Assembly (NCBI RefSeq): GCF_028128615.1
Contig: NZ_AMDP01000018.1
Coordinates: 186,001-250,000 of the forward strand
Length of the DNA: 64,000 nt
Direction of reading: 5' to 3'
DNA from: Enterococcus sp. 5H
GTDB lineage: Bacteria > Bacillota > Bacilli > Lactobacillales > Enterococcaceae
A program made the position numbers and the translations under genes. Each line of letters starts with the position of its first letter. Position 1 is the first letter of the stretch. The notes beneath the pieces were generated by a model. That model was not told the DNA's origin and did no database searches. It saw nothing but the letters and a program-made list of their open reading frames with translations. Shown here piece by piece: positions 26,209-35,343 of this stretch.

Positions 26209-26565
26209 TTATTTTGTTATTTGATCTAACGCTTTTTTAGGGACTTTGTTTTCAGGTATTTCTTCCCAACTAAGGACGCCTTTTCTAGTATTAACTTTTA
26301 ACTTCAAATAAGCATTAATTCGTAACGGCTGATCTCTGACTTCTCTTAGCTTTTGAACAGTTTTTTCTCCTTTTGTGTCGAAAGCTGTTTGTGTGTAGTT
26401 ATACTCTGTATATTTTTCACCAGTGTTGAAGTTTCCTGTTTTGACTTCACCAGGTGTTGTTATTTGAGTATAATAATCTTTTCCACCAAAGTAATAATTG
26501 TAGCCAAACCATACGCCAGCGGTTAAGAGGGCAAATGGAATGACGAATGATAGTATTTTTTTCAT
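26209..26565 (-). CDS. YxeA-family (DUF1093) secreted or membrane-anchored protein
   Basis: A 118-residue protein with an N-terminal hydrophobic segment (MKKILSFVIPFALLTAGVWF) and a small extracellular domain with GKDYYTQITTPGEV, the hallmark of YxeA-like proteins. The function of this family is unknown. GTG 26574 is in frame, but AGGTG is placed for ATG 26565. It converges on the NdpA-like gene through the palindromic repeat and is transcribed divergently from the peptidase gene. Confidence 0.8.
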   Translation of the reverse strand: MKKILSFVIPFALLTAGVWFGYNYYFGGKDYYTQITTPGEVKTGNFNTGEKYTEYNYTQTAFDTKGEKTVQKLREVRDQPLRINAYLKLKVNTRKGVLSWEEIPENKVPKKALDQITK

Positions 26566-26742
26566 AATAGTCACCTCATAAATAGTATGCCTTTTTTTAA
26601 TTTAAGATGCCATTGAATTGTCTTAAAATGAAGTGACAATTTTGTTAGTAAACGTGTAAAATTCACATTTTTATCAAGGTATAGTTACACTTTTTTTAGA
26701 TTCTCATGCTACAATAAATAAAAGATTAGGAGGAATGAAAAA

Positions 26743-27447
26743 ATGATGCCTTTATATGGAATTTTTGACCCAACCTTTATTTTAGTTATTATAGGTTTAG
26801 TGATTTCGATGGCTGCTTCTGCTTATGTGAACAGTACGTTTAAAAAGTATGATAAGGTTCAAAGTAAGAATGGAGTAACAGGTACAAAAGCTGCTCAGTA
26901 TATTTTACAAGAGGAACATATTAATAATGTAGGAGTTCAGCAAATTTCAGGAAATTTAACCGATAATTATAATTCAGGAAATAAGATATTAAGCTTATCA
27001 GAAGCTACGGCACAGTCAACTTCTGTTGCAGCAATTGGTGTTGCAGCCCATGAATGTGGTCATGCTGTACAAGATCATACAGGCTACAGCCCTTTAAAAA
27101 TTCGTGCGGCAATTGTACCTGTAGCTAATTTTGGCTCGGCACTTTCGTTTCCGATTATTTTAGTGGGTGTCCTATTTAGTTGGAACCAAACATTAATTAA
27201 TATCGGAATTTTTGCCTTTTCACTAGCTTTACTTTTTCAATTAGTTACCTTACCAGTGGAATTTAATGCATCACGCAGAGCGTTAAAAATTTTGTCAGAC
27301 GGAAATATTTTAACTGCAGAAGAAGTACCAATGGCTAGAAAAGTCTTGTTCGCTGCAGCTTTAACTTATGTAGCAGCAGCCTTAGCAACGTTTTTACAAT
27401 TACTTCGTTTGATTATCTTGTTTGGCGGAAACAATCGAAGGAACTAA
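26743..27447 (+). CDS. YugP-type membrane zinc metallopeptidase
   Basis: A 234-residue membrane protein with the zinc-binding motif AAHECGHAVQ (H103, E104, H107) between an N-terminal helix and two or three C-terminal helices. The FNASRRAL segment follows, typical of the YugP (DUF232) family of neutral metallopeptidases. Its start follows TAGGAGG. Physiological substrates are unknown. The gene appears monocistronic. Confidence 0.88.
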   Translation: MMPLYGIFDPTFILVIIGLVISMAASAYVNSTFKKYDKVQSKNGVTGTKAAQYILQEEHINNVGVQQISGNLTDNYNSGNKILSLSEATAQSTSVAAIGVAAHECGHAVQDHTGYSPLKIRAAIVPVANFGSALSFPIILVGVLFSWNQTLINIGIFAFSLALLFQLVTLPVEFNASRRALKILSDGNILTAEEVPMARKVLFAAALTYVAAALATFLQLLRLIILFGGNNRRN

Positions 27448-27532
27448 TTAGCAGATTTAAGTTTTGTTTTATTACCTCAATTTTTAAGAATGTGTTATCA
27501 TTAAAACAAATAGTAATAGGGAGCTGATAACA

Positions 27533-27868
27533 ATGAAAACATCAACAAAAATTAGTATTGGTCTAAGTATTGCAGCAGTGGCTGGCGTTTCAGTGGCAGT
27601 GATTGCTTCAGAAAAGATTGTTAAAAAAGTTTATCATGTAACCAACCGCTGTAAAGCGAAAAAATTTGTTAACGATAAATTTGGCGGTAACGAAAAATTA
27701 CTTAGCATTGTAGATGATTTATCAGATGATGAATTAGATTCAATGTTGAATGTGTTAGATAAAGTTAAAGATGGTAGAAAGAAAATCACTGCTTATGGTG
27801 AATCTTTGAAAGACAATACTGAAAATTTAAAAGATCGTTTCTTTAGTTTTATTGAAGAAATGATGTAA
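27533..27868 (+). CDS. hypothetical small membrane-anchored protein
   Basis: Not recognised. The 111 residues start with a hydrophobic helix (ISIGLSIAAVAGVSVAVIAS) that could anchor or be cleaved, followed by a basic patch (VTNRCKAKKF). An acidic, helical region (LLSIVDDLSDDELDSMLNVL) then resembles YtxH-like or general-stress membrane proteins only in overall composition. A GGGAGC ribosome binding site and a strong downstream terminator support expression. Confidence 0.7.
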   Translation: MKTSTKISIGLSIAAVAGVSVAVIASEKIVKKVYHVTNRCKAKKFVNDKFGGNEKLLSIVDDLSDDELDSMLNVLDKVKDGRKKITAYGESLKDNTENLKDRFFSFIEEMM

Positions 27869-27884
27869 GTCATTAAAAGCAAGT

Positions 27885-27936
27885 AAAAATAGCAACTGAG
27901 TAACTTATTGTTAGTTACTTGGTTGCTATTTTTTAT
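27885..27936. terminator. bidirectional terminator
   Basis: AAAAATAGCAAC (27885-27896) pairs with GTTGCTATTTTT, with an inner GTAACT/AGTTAC stem. It serves the plus-strand small gene and the minus-strand regulator gene. Confidence 0.9.
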
Positions 27937-28787
27937 TTTGTAATTAATAAGTAGCAAAAAACTAAATCATCCATTTGTTTTAAGGACAAACCAGTTTGTT
28001 CATAAAATTTCTCTAAACGGTAGTGGAGCGTATTTCTGTGCATATATAGATCCTTAGCAGCGGAGCTAATATTTCCTTGATTATGCCAAAGAGAAAGAAT
28101 GATCTGCTGAACTTCTGGTGTTAAAACAAATTGTTTTTTTAAAGCTTGGACGATTGCACTTTGATTCATTGCGTTTTTCGTAAAATAATGTAGAGCAACT
28201 GTGCTAAGTGAAAAGGTAGAATTACCGCGGAGTGTTTCTCGTTCATCTTTAAAAATTCGTTGTTCTTCTTCAAATAATTTTGGAAATCCACCACTGGCGA
28301 CATAAAAATTCCCGATAAAAACAGTAGTAGAAGAGTCAAAATCGGCATCCAATGTTAAAAAGATACTTTTTAATTCTTCTAAGGAATAATTTTTCCCGGT
28401 ATATTCTTCTATTAAAGCGCCATCATTTTCACTAATAAAAAAGAAATCGGTTAAATCAGGGAAAATGTCTCTCATGCTTTTTTCCCATTCAAGTTGTAAA
28501 AATTCTTTTGGTTTTTTTATCTGAAACTGAAGAACACGGAAGTTTCCTTCTATATCAAGCGGGATCTGATTAAAAAGATAAGCATGCCAAGGATGTTTTT
28601 GGTAATTCACAACCCATTCGTTAGAGGGAAACAGTTTTTCTAATAACCTAATTTCTGTTTCATTCAATAAATCTTTATTAATGATAAAATATTTTCCATC
28701 AACTGGTAAAGACAAATCGCTCATATTTGATTTTTCTGTCTGGATTTTTCCAGTTGGATATAAGTCAACTAATTCTTCAATAGTCAT
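27933..28787 (-). CDS. PucR/CdaR-type helix-turn-helix regulator
   Basis: A 284-residue protein whose C-terminus is a PucR-type DNA-binding domain (ISSAAKDLYMHRNTLHYRLE, PF13556). The upstream part is a poorly conserved sensory region without recognised motif. GTG 28793 is in frame but GAGGTG fits ATG 28787. It is divergent from tadA with only about 80 bp between them. The ligand and target genes are unknown. Confidence 0.8.
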   Translation of the reverse strand: MTIEELVDLYPTGKIQTEKSNMSDLSLPVDGKYFIINKDLLNETEIRLLEKLFPSNEWVVNYQKHPWHAYLFNQIPLDIEGNFRVLQFQIKKPKEFLQLEWEKSMRDIFPDLTDFFFISENDGALIEEYTGKNYSLEELKSIFLTLDADFDSSTTVFIGNFYVASGGFPKLFEEEQRIFKDERETLRGNSTFSLSTVALHYFTKNAMNQSAIVQALKKQFVLTPEVQQIILSLWHNQGNISSAAKDLYMHRNTLHYRLEKFYEQTGLSLKQMDDLVFCYLLITK

Positions 28788-28869
28788 AGACACACCTCAC
28801 TAGTTTATTGTACCATGAATAGGAGAGAACGTTTAATTATTACTAATCGAGTGAAAGGCGGAAATTTTT

Positions 28870-29382
28870 TTGAAGGAAAAATCAACTTCGCTAACAATAG
28901 AAGAAAAAGAACTATTTATGCAAGAAGCCATCAAAGAAGCGAAGAAAGCTGAGAGTTTACAAGAAGTACCAATTGGAGCAATTGTTGTGTTAGATGGAAA
29001 AATTATTGGTAGAGGCCATAATCTTAGAGAAGAAAGTCAAGATGCAACAGCTCATGCTGAAATGTTTGCTATTAAACAGGCTTGTGAAGTGCTTGAAAAT
29101 TGGCGCTTGGAGCAGGCACAATTATTTGTTACGCTTGAACCTTGTCCAATGTGTAGTGGTGCAATGATTCTTTCACGTGTAGCTGAAGTGTACTATGGCG
29201 CAAAAGATCCAAAAGGCGGTACAGCAGGGACGTTAATGAATTTATTAGAAGATGAACGTTTTAATCATATTGCCTATGTAGAATCAGGGGTTTTAGAAGA
29301 AGAATGCGGTTCGTTACTAACCAATTTTTTTAAACAGTTACGTGATAAAAAGAAACTTTTAAAAAATCAACAGAAAGACTAG
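28870..29382 (+). CDS. tadA: tRNA-specific adenosine deaminase
   Basis: A 170-residue zinc deaminase converting adenosine 34 to inosine in tRNA-Arg(ACG). The catalytic motif HAEMFA gives H62 and E64, and PCPMCSGAM gives the two zinc cysteines. It starts with TTG behind AAAGGCGG; no ATG fits. The SRP RNA gene follows directly, the usual order in Firmicutes. Confidence 0.95.
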   Translation: MKEKSTSLTIEEKELFMQEAIKEAKKAESLQEVPIGAIVVLDGKIIGRGHNLREESQDATAHAEMFAIKQACEVLENWRLEQAQLFVTLEPCPMCSGAMILSRVAEVYYGAKDPKGGTAGTLMNLLEDERFNHIAYVESGVLEEECGSLLTNFFKQLRDKKKLLKNQQKD

Positions 29383-29402
29383 CCAAAGTTCAAAAAATGC
29401 GG

Positions 29403-29408
29403 TATACT
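29403..29408 (+). promoter_or_regulatory. -10 element of the SRP RNA gene
   Basis: TATACT lies 6-12 nt before the predicted 5' end of the RNA. The -35 region (TAGCCA at 29380-29385, spacer 17) is weak. Confidence 0.5.
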
Positions 29409-29413
29409 AAATC

Positions 29414-29539
29414 TTGCCGAAAGGCTAGGACAATGGTGGGCTTATGAAGCGTGTCAGATCCGGAAGGAAGCAGCACTAAGTAAGTGCCGCCATGTGTCTG
29501 ATTGAATAGACGATAGTTCAAGGCTGAGAAGCCTTTTTT
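29414..29539 (+). ncRNA. ffs: small signal recognition particle RNA
   Basis: The segment GTCAGATCCGGAAGGAAGCA and the matching AAGTGCCGCCATGTGTCTGA at about 29453-29501 form the universally conserved helix 8 of bacterial SRP RNA. The core with GGTGGGCTTATGAAGCG is typical of the small type. The terminator is AAGGCT-GAG-AAGCC followed by T6 (about 29520-29538). The 5' end is inferred from the -10. Confidence 0.95.
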
Positions 29540-29643
29540 ATTTTGTCCAAAACTAAAAGTAGTCAAAAAAAAAAGAATGTATTTTTACTGTACATGTAGT
29601 AACTAATTTTGATTTGTCTGGATACAGTTTTTCATCCGTAATA

Positions 29644-29671
29644 AAAAAAGCAGCTTTCTAGCTGCTTTTTT
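29644..29671. terminator. bidirectional terminator
   Basis: AAAAAAGCAGCT and AGCTGCTTTTTT are perfect complements around a 4-nt loop, just after the stop codon of the TPM-domain gene on the minus strand. Confidence 0.9.
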
Positions 29672-29678
29672 AGATAGA

Positions 29679-30491
29679 TTAAAAACTACGACCGCCGCCG
29701 CCAAAGGTTCCACCGCCAGTTGAGTGTGTGCTACTTCCACCGCCACCACCAGATCTTCCACCTCCAGAATTGTTGTTTCTAGGAATTCGGCGAGTGGTAA
29801 TAAATGAATTAATTAAAACATCATTTTTTCGTTGTAAATTAAGTGAAGATTTTTCTCTAAACGGATACTTATAAGTTCCAAATTTTAATTGATATTTAGA
29901 AATATTAATAATTAAAAATAAACCACTCAAGATAATAGCTGCAACGAAAGCAATAACGATTTCAGTTGTAGTTAATGTTTTGTAACGTGTAATTTTACCT
30001 GTTTCAGTATCAACGCGATAATGTCCACCAGGAACACCTTGGTCAAAATAGTAACTAGTATTTTCTAAAAAGCTTTGAGCTGCTTCGAAGTAATTTCCAG
30101 CTATCATGCTCGGTTCAATTTCATCTAAAGTCTGGTCAATCCGTTTGTCGTTTAAATAATCGATCATATTTCCAGAAGTAGAAATAATAAATTTTCGTTG
30201 ACTCATATCAATGTAAAAAGTAATACCGTTTTGGTCTTTTCCAATACGATCAAGCATATAGTAATCAGCAAATCTTGTGGAATCCATTTCATTGTCGTTA
30301 TTAGTCACGATAAAAACTCGAGCTTTTGTCTTGTCTTCGATTGGTTTAATCAGCTCTTTTAATTGAACTACCTGCTCTGGGGTAAATAGTGAAGCCTGAT
30401 CGTCAACTGAATCTTCTGCAGCTTCAACACTCATTGAAAAACTAAATAGTAGAAAAATGACAGCAAAAAAACGAAACAGAACATTTCTCAT
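29679..30491 (-). CDS. TPM-domain membrane protein (YdjH/YgcG-like)
   Basis: A 270-residue protein with signal peptide (RFFAVIFLLFSFSMSVEA) and an extracytoplasmic TPM domain (about residues 30-150, with FTPEQVVQLKELI and RIDQTLDEIEPSM). A membrane helix follows (TEIVIAFVAAIILSGLFLI), and the C-terminus is glycine- and serine-rich (GGGRSGGGGGSS). Its start overlaps the stop of the zinc-ribbon gene by 4 nt. It corresponds to YdjH in the Bacillus ydjGHI cluster, linked to PspA-type envelope stress. It is transcribed away from the SRP RNA gene. Confidence 0.85.
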   Translation of the reverse strand: MRNVLFRFFAVIFLLFSFSMSVEAAEDSVDDQASLFTPEQVVQLKELIKPIEDKTKARVFIVTNNDNEMDSTRFADYYMLDRIGKDQNGITFYIDMSQRKFIISTSGNMIDYLNDKRIDQTLDEIEPSMIAGNYFEAAQSFLENTSYYFDQGVPGGHYRVDTETGKITRYKTLTTTEIVIAFVAAIILSGLFLIINISKYQLKFGTYKYPFREKSSLNLQRKNDVLINSFITTRRIPRNNNSGGGRSGGGGGSSTHSTGGGTFGGGGRSF

Positions 30492-31660
30492 ATAAACCAG
30501 CCTCCAATCAGAAAAATTGCTAGAATAGCAGCAAAGATACCGAAAGTAAATAAGCCTAAACGTTTGTAACTAATGGGTAAAATACCGCTAACTTTACCAG
30601 TTTGTCCATTCATAGCATAATAATAAACTTTTTTTGATTTTTCGTGGCTTCGATAGGTAACGAGCCAAACTGGTAAGAGCATGTATTGATTATCTTCATT
30701 TTCTATCGTGATATCAGTTCGTACTTTAGTTAAGCTGGTATAGCCGGAAGCAGTATCTCTTAGCAATGATTCAGAGTAATCTGTTAACTCACTTTTAACA
30801 GTTTTATTAATTGTTTCATACTCAATATCACGTTTTTCTGCTTGGAACCCTGCTAAATATTGGCTTTTAAAGGAAACAGCTTTATCTAATAGAAAGGGCT
30901 GAACAGCTTCTACCATTTTTTGCTGAGTATTTTTGGAAAGTGCATTTTTGATTAATTCCTTAAATGAAATTTTCCCTTGACGTTCTACATCAAATTGTTT
31001 TGTTTCGGTGTATTCAATGTCACCAACCCGCCAAACCCGGATTGCTGTGCCTCTTGCATTCAGCTGACCTTCGAGTTCAGCATCTACAACCCAGTAGGGG
31101 AAATAAACGCCAGTCATTTTATCGATTTGCTGTTTGTTAAAAAAGTCTTTTGGAATAAACCATTTTTTCTTAGTCCAAGCTAAAAATTTTTCAACAGCTT
31201 CTTCTTTTTCAATAGCAAAAGGCAAAACTTTTTCGGGTAAAAATTTACCGCTAAGTCGACCTGACAAGACAACAGGATTATGACAATAATAACAATAAGT
31301 GGCAGCAGTTGTAGCTTCAGTAACGATTTGAGCACCGCAGCTAGGGCAATTAAATAATTCCATTGCGCCTTCCAATGTATCTTCTGCAGCTTCATCAGTA
31401 CCAGTTGCTTCTTTAAACGTGGCTTTTTCTTCAGAAGACATTTCATTTTCTTGCGATTCAGCAGTGTATGTTAATATTTCCTCAGCTGTATTATTGAGAT
31501 CATCTTCTAAATGCGCTTCTCGTTGAGACATTTCATAGGCAGTGACTTCATCTTCTGTGAATACGCTTAAACAATATTCACAATGAAACTTTTGATCTTT
31601 GGGATCGAACATTAATGGGCCGCTGCAGTTTGGGCATTTATGCGTAAATGTATCTGCCAT
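30488..31660 (-). CDS. TFIIB-type zinc-ribbon membrane protein (YdjG-like)
   Basis: A 390-residue protein with an N-terminal zinc ribbon (CPNCSGPLMFD, then CEYC), a second one about residues 99-127 (CPSCGAQI, CYYC), a long middle domain and a C-terminal membrane helix (GLFTFGIFAAILAIFLIGGWF). This is the layout of YdjG-like proteins that recruit stress proteins to the membrane. Preceded by AAAGGATC, it lies 91 nt after the SPFH gene and overlaps the TPM gene by 4 nt. Confidence 0.85.
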   Translation of the reverse strand: MADTFTHKCPNCSGPLMFDPKDQKFHCEYCLSVFTEDEVTAYEMSQREAHLEDDLNNTAEEILTYTAESQENEMSSEEKATFKEATGTDEAAEDTLEGAMELFNCPSCGAQIVTEATTAATYCYYCHNPVVLSGRLSGKFLPEKVLPFAIEKEEAVEKFLAWTKKKWFIPKDFFNKQQIDKMTGVYFPYWVVDAELEGQLNARGTAIRVWRVGDIEYTETKQFDVERQGKISFKELIKNALSKNTQQKMVEAVQPFLLDKAVSFKSQYLAGFQAEKRDIEYETINKTVKSELTDYSESLLRDTASGYTSLTKVRTDITIENEDNQYMLLPVWLVTYRSHEKSKKVYYYAMNGQTGKVSGILPISYKRLGLFTFGIFAAILAIFLIGGWFI

Positions 31661-31702
31661 AATTGATCCTTTCTTTGGTAAATTGATTGATAAATTAGAA
31701 AA

Positions 31703-31733
31703 AAGAGCAGGACACGGTTGCCCAGCCCTTTTT
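31703..31733 (-). terminator. weak intercistronic stem-loop
   Basis: On the minus strand GGGCTGGGCA pairs with TGTCCTGCTC around ACCG, using wobble pairs and one mismatch, followed by TTTTTT. It could attenuate transcription between the SPFH gene and the zinc-ribbon gene. Confidence 0.5.
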
Positions 31734-31751
31734 ATTTTGTTCGGCTAATTT

Positions 31752-32984
31752 TTATAAAGGAACTCCTTGAAATGGTTTGCCGCAGTGTGGGCAGAATTTT
31801 GGAATACCATTTGATAAATCTACAATTTCGCTACATTCGCTACATTTCATTTCAAGTTTAGGTGCACTGTTTGTTGGTTTTGGTGTACCGCAATTAGAAC
31901 AGAATTTACCATTATTTTCTGTGCCGCATTGAGGACAAGTCCAAGTATTAGTCGCGCCTTGAGCATTTTGTTGGTTCTGTTTTTCCTGCATTTGTTGTTG
32001 ATTGGTTTGAGATGCTTGAGCAAAATAATTACCACTGGTGTTCATACCCATGCCAACGCCCATGAAACCATTCATTGCACCGCCTTCATTACTTCCAGCA
32101 GCTTCCATTCCGCGTGCCATCGCACCTTGTACGTAACCTTCACGCACACCTGGATCACTAAGCATTGCACCTTGATTGCGCATGTTAATTAATTTAGTTG
32201 AATCGTCAGTGTAAGAAATGCTGGCAACTGCAACAGAAACAATTTCCATTCCGCGTAAAGCGCGCCAGTCATCGTCTAAGGCTTGTCCCATATATTTGCT
32301 CAACTCAAGACTTTTAGAGGGTACATAAGAAATACGTTCACCGTCTGCAGACATTTTATTAATTGCAGACTGAAGTGCAGTTAAAAATTCTGCTAAATAC
32401 TGTTCGTTAATGTCATTGATGTCAACTTGTTCTTTATTACGTGGAATTGCATTGGTAAAGAATAGTAGCGGATCAGTGATTTTTATTGAGTAATTGCCAT
32501 GAGCTCGTAAAAAAAGTTCAGCGTTATAAAAGTTGTCGAAGTAATTAATAGGTGAAGATGTGCCAAACTTGATCCCTTTAATCTCTTGTAAATTAATATA
32601 AAAAACTTGTTGTTTTTGCGGAGTAACGCCACCAAATTTAAAACGGTCAAAAGTTTCTGAAATAGCTGCTTTTAAAGAACCATTAAAAGCGGAAGGTGCT
32701 GAATCATTTTTAACCGTGTAATAGCCTTCTTCAGCCGTGTAGTCAATGATTTTTCCGCCATCGACTAAAATCATCATCATATTAGGATAAACATGAATCA
32801 CAGATCCGTCACTTAAAACATCTTCTGTTCCTTTACGATTTGATCCTCTTTTATCATCTTTCCGTACGAAGACACCTTTTGTCATAACAGTTGTGTCGCC
32901 CATATTTGCAGGTTCAATGACTTCAATCCACTGATCGGCTAATCCACCGCCTAGTGCACTTGTTGCTGCTTTGATAATTCCCAT
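31752..32984 (-). CDS. SPFH-domain protein with C-terminal zinc ribbons (YdjI-like)
   Basis: A 410-residue protein with an SPFH-type domain (about residues 20-260) and a glutamine-rich linker (NYFAQASQTNQQQMQEKQNQ). Two zinc ribbons at the C-terminus follow (CPQCGTENNGKFCSNCGTPK, then CSEC and CPHCGK). Family members are often mislabelled virion core proteins. It begins behind TAGGAGGAACC and is first in a three-gene minus-strand operon with YdjG-like and YdjH-like genes. No PspA homologue is seen next to it. Confidence 0.85.
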   Translation of the reverse strand: MGIIKAATSALGGGLADQWIEVIEPANMGDTTVMTKGVFVRKDDKRGSNRKGTEDVLSDGSVIHVYPNMMMILVDGGKIIDYTAEEGYYTVKNDSAPSAFNGSLKAAISETFDRFKFGGVTPQKQQVFYINLQEIKGIKFGTSSPINYFDNFYNAELFLRAHGNYSIKITDPLLFFTNAIPRNKEQVDINDINEQYLAEFLTALQSAINKMSADGERISYVPSKSLELSKYMGQALDDDWRALRGMEIVSVAVASISYTDDSTKLINMRNQGAMLSDPGVREGYVQGAMARGMEAAGSNEGGAMNGFMGVGMGMNTSGNYFAQASQTNQQQMQEKQNQQNAQGATNTWTCPQCGTENNGKFCSNCGTPKPTNSAPKLEMKCSECSEIVDLSNGIPKFCPHCGKPFQGVPL

Positions 32985-33141
32985 GCGAGGTTCCTCCTAT
33001 AAAGTTGTAGTACAAATAGTATACCATAAGGAGCTCAAAGAAAAATACCATTAGAAGTAAATTAAGAAAGAAGAATTGAGTTGGAAAAATTAGATTTTTA
33101 CTAAAAAATGAAAATAGTAACAAACAAAATGTTCGATAGGG

Positions 33142-33147
33142 TATAAT
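33142..33147 (+). promoter_or_regulatory. -10 element of the PBP gene
   Basis: TATAAT 41 bp upstream of the PBP start codon. No good -35 is seen. Confidence 0.4.
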
Positions 33148-33187
33148 AAATAAAAATACATAGAAATCACAGTTGGGAGATTGAGAA

Positions 33188-35224
33188 ATGGAAAGAAAAG
33201 ATCGAAAAAAATCAAAAAAACCATTAATTTTAACCATTGGTGGAATTGTTATTGTTGCAGGTTTAGCTGGCGGTTATTTTGCCTATGGACAGTGGCAATC
33301 AGCGCAAGAACTAAAAGAAGCTGAAAAGACAGCTAAGACATTTTTAACTCATCTTTCAAAACAAGAATTTGATCAATTTACTGCCTTGTTAAGTGAAGCA
33401 TCATTAAAACAAAATGACTTCGATGAAACACAAGTCGTTGAAAAATATCAAGCTATATTTTCGGGGATTGATGCTCAAGGAATTAAAAGTTCAGATGTTA
33501 AAGTAAAAAAAGCAGAAGAAAACGAGTACACATTTAGCTATAAACTTGAAATGACAACTCCTTTAGGGAATTTGAAAGACTTATCGTATGAAACCATCAT
33601 TCAAAAAGAGGGAGATCATTTTGTCGTTAAATGGTCACCAAGTTTAATTTTCCCTGAAATGTCAGGGCAAGATAAGGTATCTGTTTCAGTTGATTCAGCA
33701 CTCAGAGGAGAGATTGTCGATCGTAATGGAGAAGGATTAGCTGTTAATCAGGCTTTTGATCAAGTAGGAATTGTTCCGGGAAAACTAGGTGAAGGGCAAA
33801 CAAAAACAGACAATATTAAAGCTTTCAGTGACCAGTTTAGGGTTTCTGTAGAAGATATTGAACAATTATTAAAGCAAAGCTGGGTAACGCCAGAATCCTT
33901 TGTACCAGTGACGATCTCATATGATCCCGTGACGACTTTACCACAAGGTGCTGCAGCGCAAGATGCAACGATTCGTTATTATCCACTGAAAGAAGCAGCC
34001 GCGCAACTCGTTGGTTATGTGGGGAAAATAACAGCTGAAGATATTGAAAAAGATCCTAGCTTAAGTAGTTCAGGCGTAATCGGTAAAGTCGGATTAGAAC
34101 AGGCTTACGATAAACAATTACGCGGACAAGATGGCGGCAGTATCTCTATTACCGATGAAAATGGCACTAAAAAATCAGATTTACAAACTGTGGAGAAAAA
34201 AGATGGTGAAAAAATCCAATTAACGATTGATAAAAATGTTCAATCACAAGCGTATGCTATTTTTAATAGTCGTCCTGGTAGTGCAGTTATTATGAATCCG
34301 CAACAAGGAGATTTATTAGCTACAGCCAGTTCACCATCCTTTGATCCAAATAAAATGGCAAATGGTATTTCACAAACAGATTATGATGCCTATGCAAATA
34401 ATGAAAACTTGCCATTCACAGCACGCTTTGCAACAGGTTATGCACCAGGTTCAACCTTTAAAACCATTACTGGTGCTATTGGATTAGATGCAGGTACACT
34501 AAAACCAGATGAAGAAATTGCAATTGATGGCTTAAAATGGCAGAAAGATGCTTCTTGGGGTGATTATTTTGTCACACGTGTAAAAGAAGCCAGTCCGGTT
34601 AATTTACGCACAGCTCTAGTCAACTCCGATAATATTTATTTTGCAGAACAAACATTGCGCATGGGAGAAGAAACGTTTAGAAAAGGTTTGGATAAATTTA
34701 TCTTCGGGGAAAAATTAGATCTATCTATCCCGATGAATCCAGCGCAAATCTCAAACGAAGATAGTTTTAATTCAGAAATTTTGTTAGCTGATACAGGATA
34801 TGGTCAGGGTCAATTATTAATTTCACCAATTCAGCAAGCAACAATGTATACTGTTTTCCAAAATGAAGGTAAACTTGTTTATCCTAAAATCGAGATGGAT
34901 AAAGAAACGAAAACAAAAGAAAATGTGGTCAGTTCCAATGCAGCGAATACGATTGTAACAGATTTACTTGGCAGTGTAGAAGACGAGACAGGTTACGTAC
35001 ACAATATGTATAATCCAGACTTTTCATTAGCAGCTAAAACGGGGACTGCAGAAATTAAAGATAAACAAGATACCGTTGGGAAAGAAAATAGTTTCTTATT
35101 AGCCATGGATCGCAGTAATAACCAATTTATGGCAATGATTATGGTGGAAGATTCCAGAAAGAATGATACAGCCACAGACATTAGTAAACCGTTAATTGAA
35201 TATTTAGAAGCAAACAATAAATAA
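33188..35224 (+). CDS. pbp5: low-affinity class B penicillin-binding protein (PBP5-like)
   Basis: A 678-residue transpeptidase of the enterococcal PBP5/PBP4 group that crosslinks peptidoglycan and confers intrinsic low susceptibility to cephalosporins and penicillins. It has an N-terminal membrane anchor (KPLILTIGGIVIVAGLAGGYF), an NTF2/MecA-like domain (about 40-150), a dimerisation domain and the transpeptidase domain. STFK has the acylated serine at S422, SDN begins at S480 and KTG starts at K617, closely matching E. faecium PBP5 numbering. F485 replaces the usual methionine at a position where substitutions are linked to resistance. Neither psr nor ftsW is adjacent; the gene stands alone. 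Confidence 0.93.
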   Translation: MERKDRKKSKKPLILTIGGIVIVAGLAGGYFAYGQWQSAQELKEAEKTAKTFLTHLSKQEFDQFTALLSEASLKQNDFDETQVVEKYQAIFSGIDAQGIKSSDVKVKKAEENEYTFSYKLEMTTPLGNLKDLSYETIIQKEGDHFVVKWSPSLIFPEMSGQDKVSVSVDSALRGEIVDRNGEGLAVNQAFDQVGIVPGKLGEGQTKTDNIKAFSDQFRVSVEDIEQLLKQSWVTPESFVPVTISYDPVTTLPQGAAAQDATIRYYPLKEAAAQLVGYVGKITAEDIEKDPSLSSSGVIGKVGLEQAYDKQLRGQDGGSISITDENGTKKSDLQTVEKKDGEKIQLTIDKNVQSQAYAIFNSRPGSAVIMNPQQGDLLATASSPSFDPNKMANGISQTDYDAYANNENLPFTARFATGYAPGSTFKTITGAIGLDAGTLKPDEEIAIDGLKWQKDASWGDYFVTRVKEASPVNLRTALVNSDNIYFAEQTLRMGEETFRKGLDKFIFGEKLDLSIPMNPAQISNEDSFNSEILLADTGYGQGQLLISPIQQATMYTVFQNEGKLVYPKIEMDKETKTKENVVSSNAANTIVTDLLGSVEDETGYVHNMYNPDFSLAAKTGTAEIKDKQDTVGKENSFLLAMDRSNNQFMAMIMVEDSRKNDTATDISKPLIEYLEANNK

Positions 35225-35228
35225 TTAC

Positions 35229-35264
35229 GAAAGACAGAGGTCGATGTGAGCTTCTGTCTTTCTA
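35229..35264 (+). terminator. stem-loop after the PBP gene
   Basis: GAAAGACAGA (35229-35238) pairs with TCTGTCTTTC (35253-35262). The T-run is short, so termination may be partial. Confidence 0.6.
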
Positions 35265-35343
35265 AGTTAGCCGATTACTTTTTACGAAGACTGAAAAATA
35301 TGCTACAATAAACCGACTAACAGGAAGAAAGAAAGGGATTTGT

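Noticed and set aside
29583-29610. Palindromic-looking TTACTGTACATGTAGTAA as a CopY-type operator
   Set aside because: It lacks the TACANNTGTA spacing and there is no copper gene nearby.
31752-32984. Virion core protein annotation often given to this family
   Set aside because: The sequence shows an SPFH domain and zinc ribbons and lies in a ydjGHI-like operon; no viral genes occur around it.
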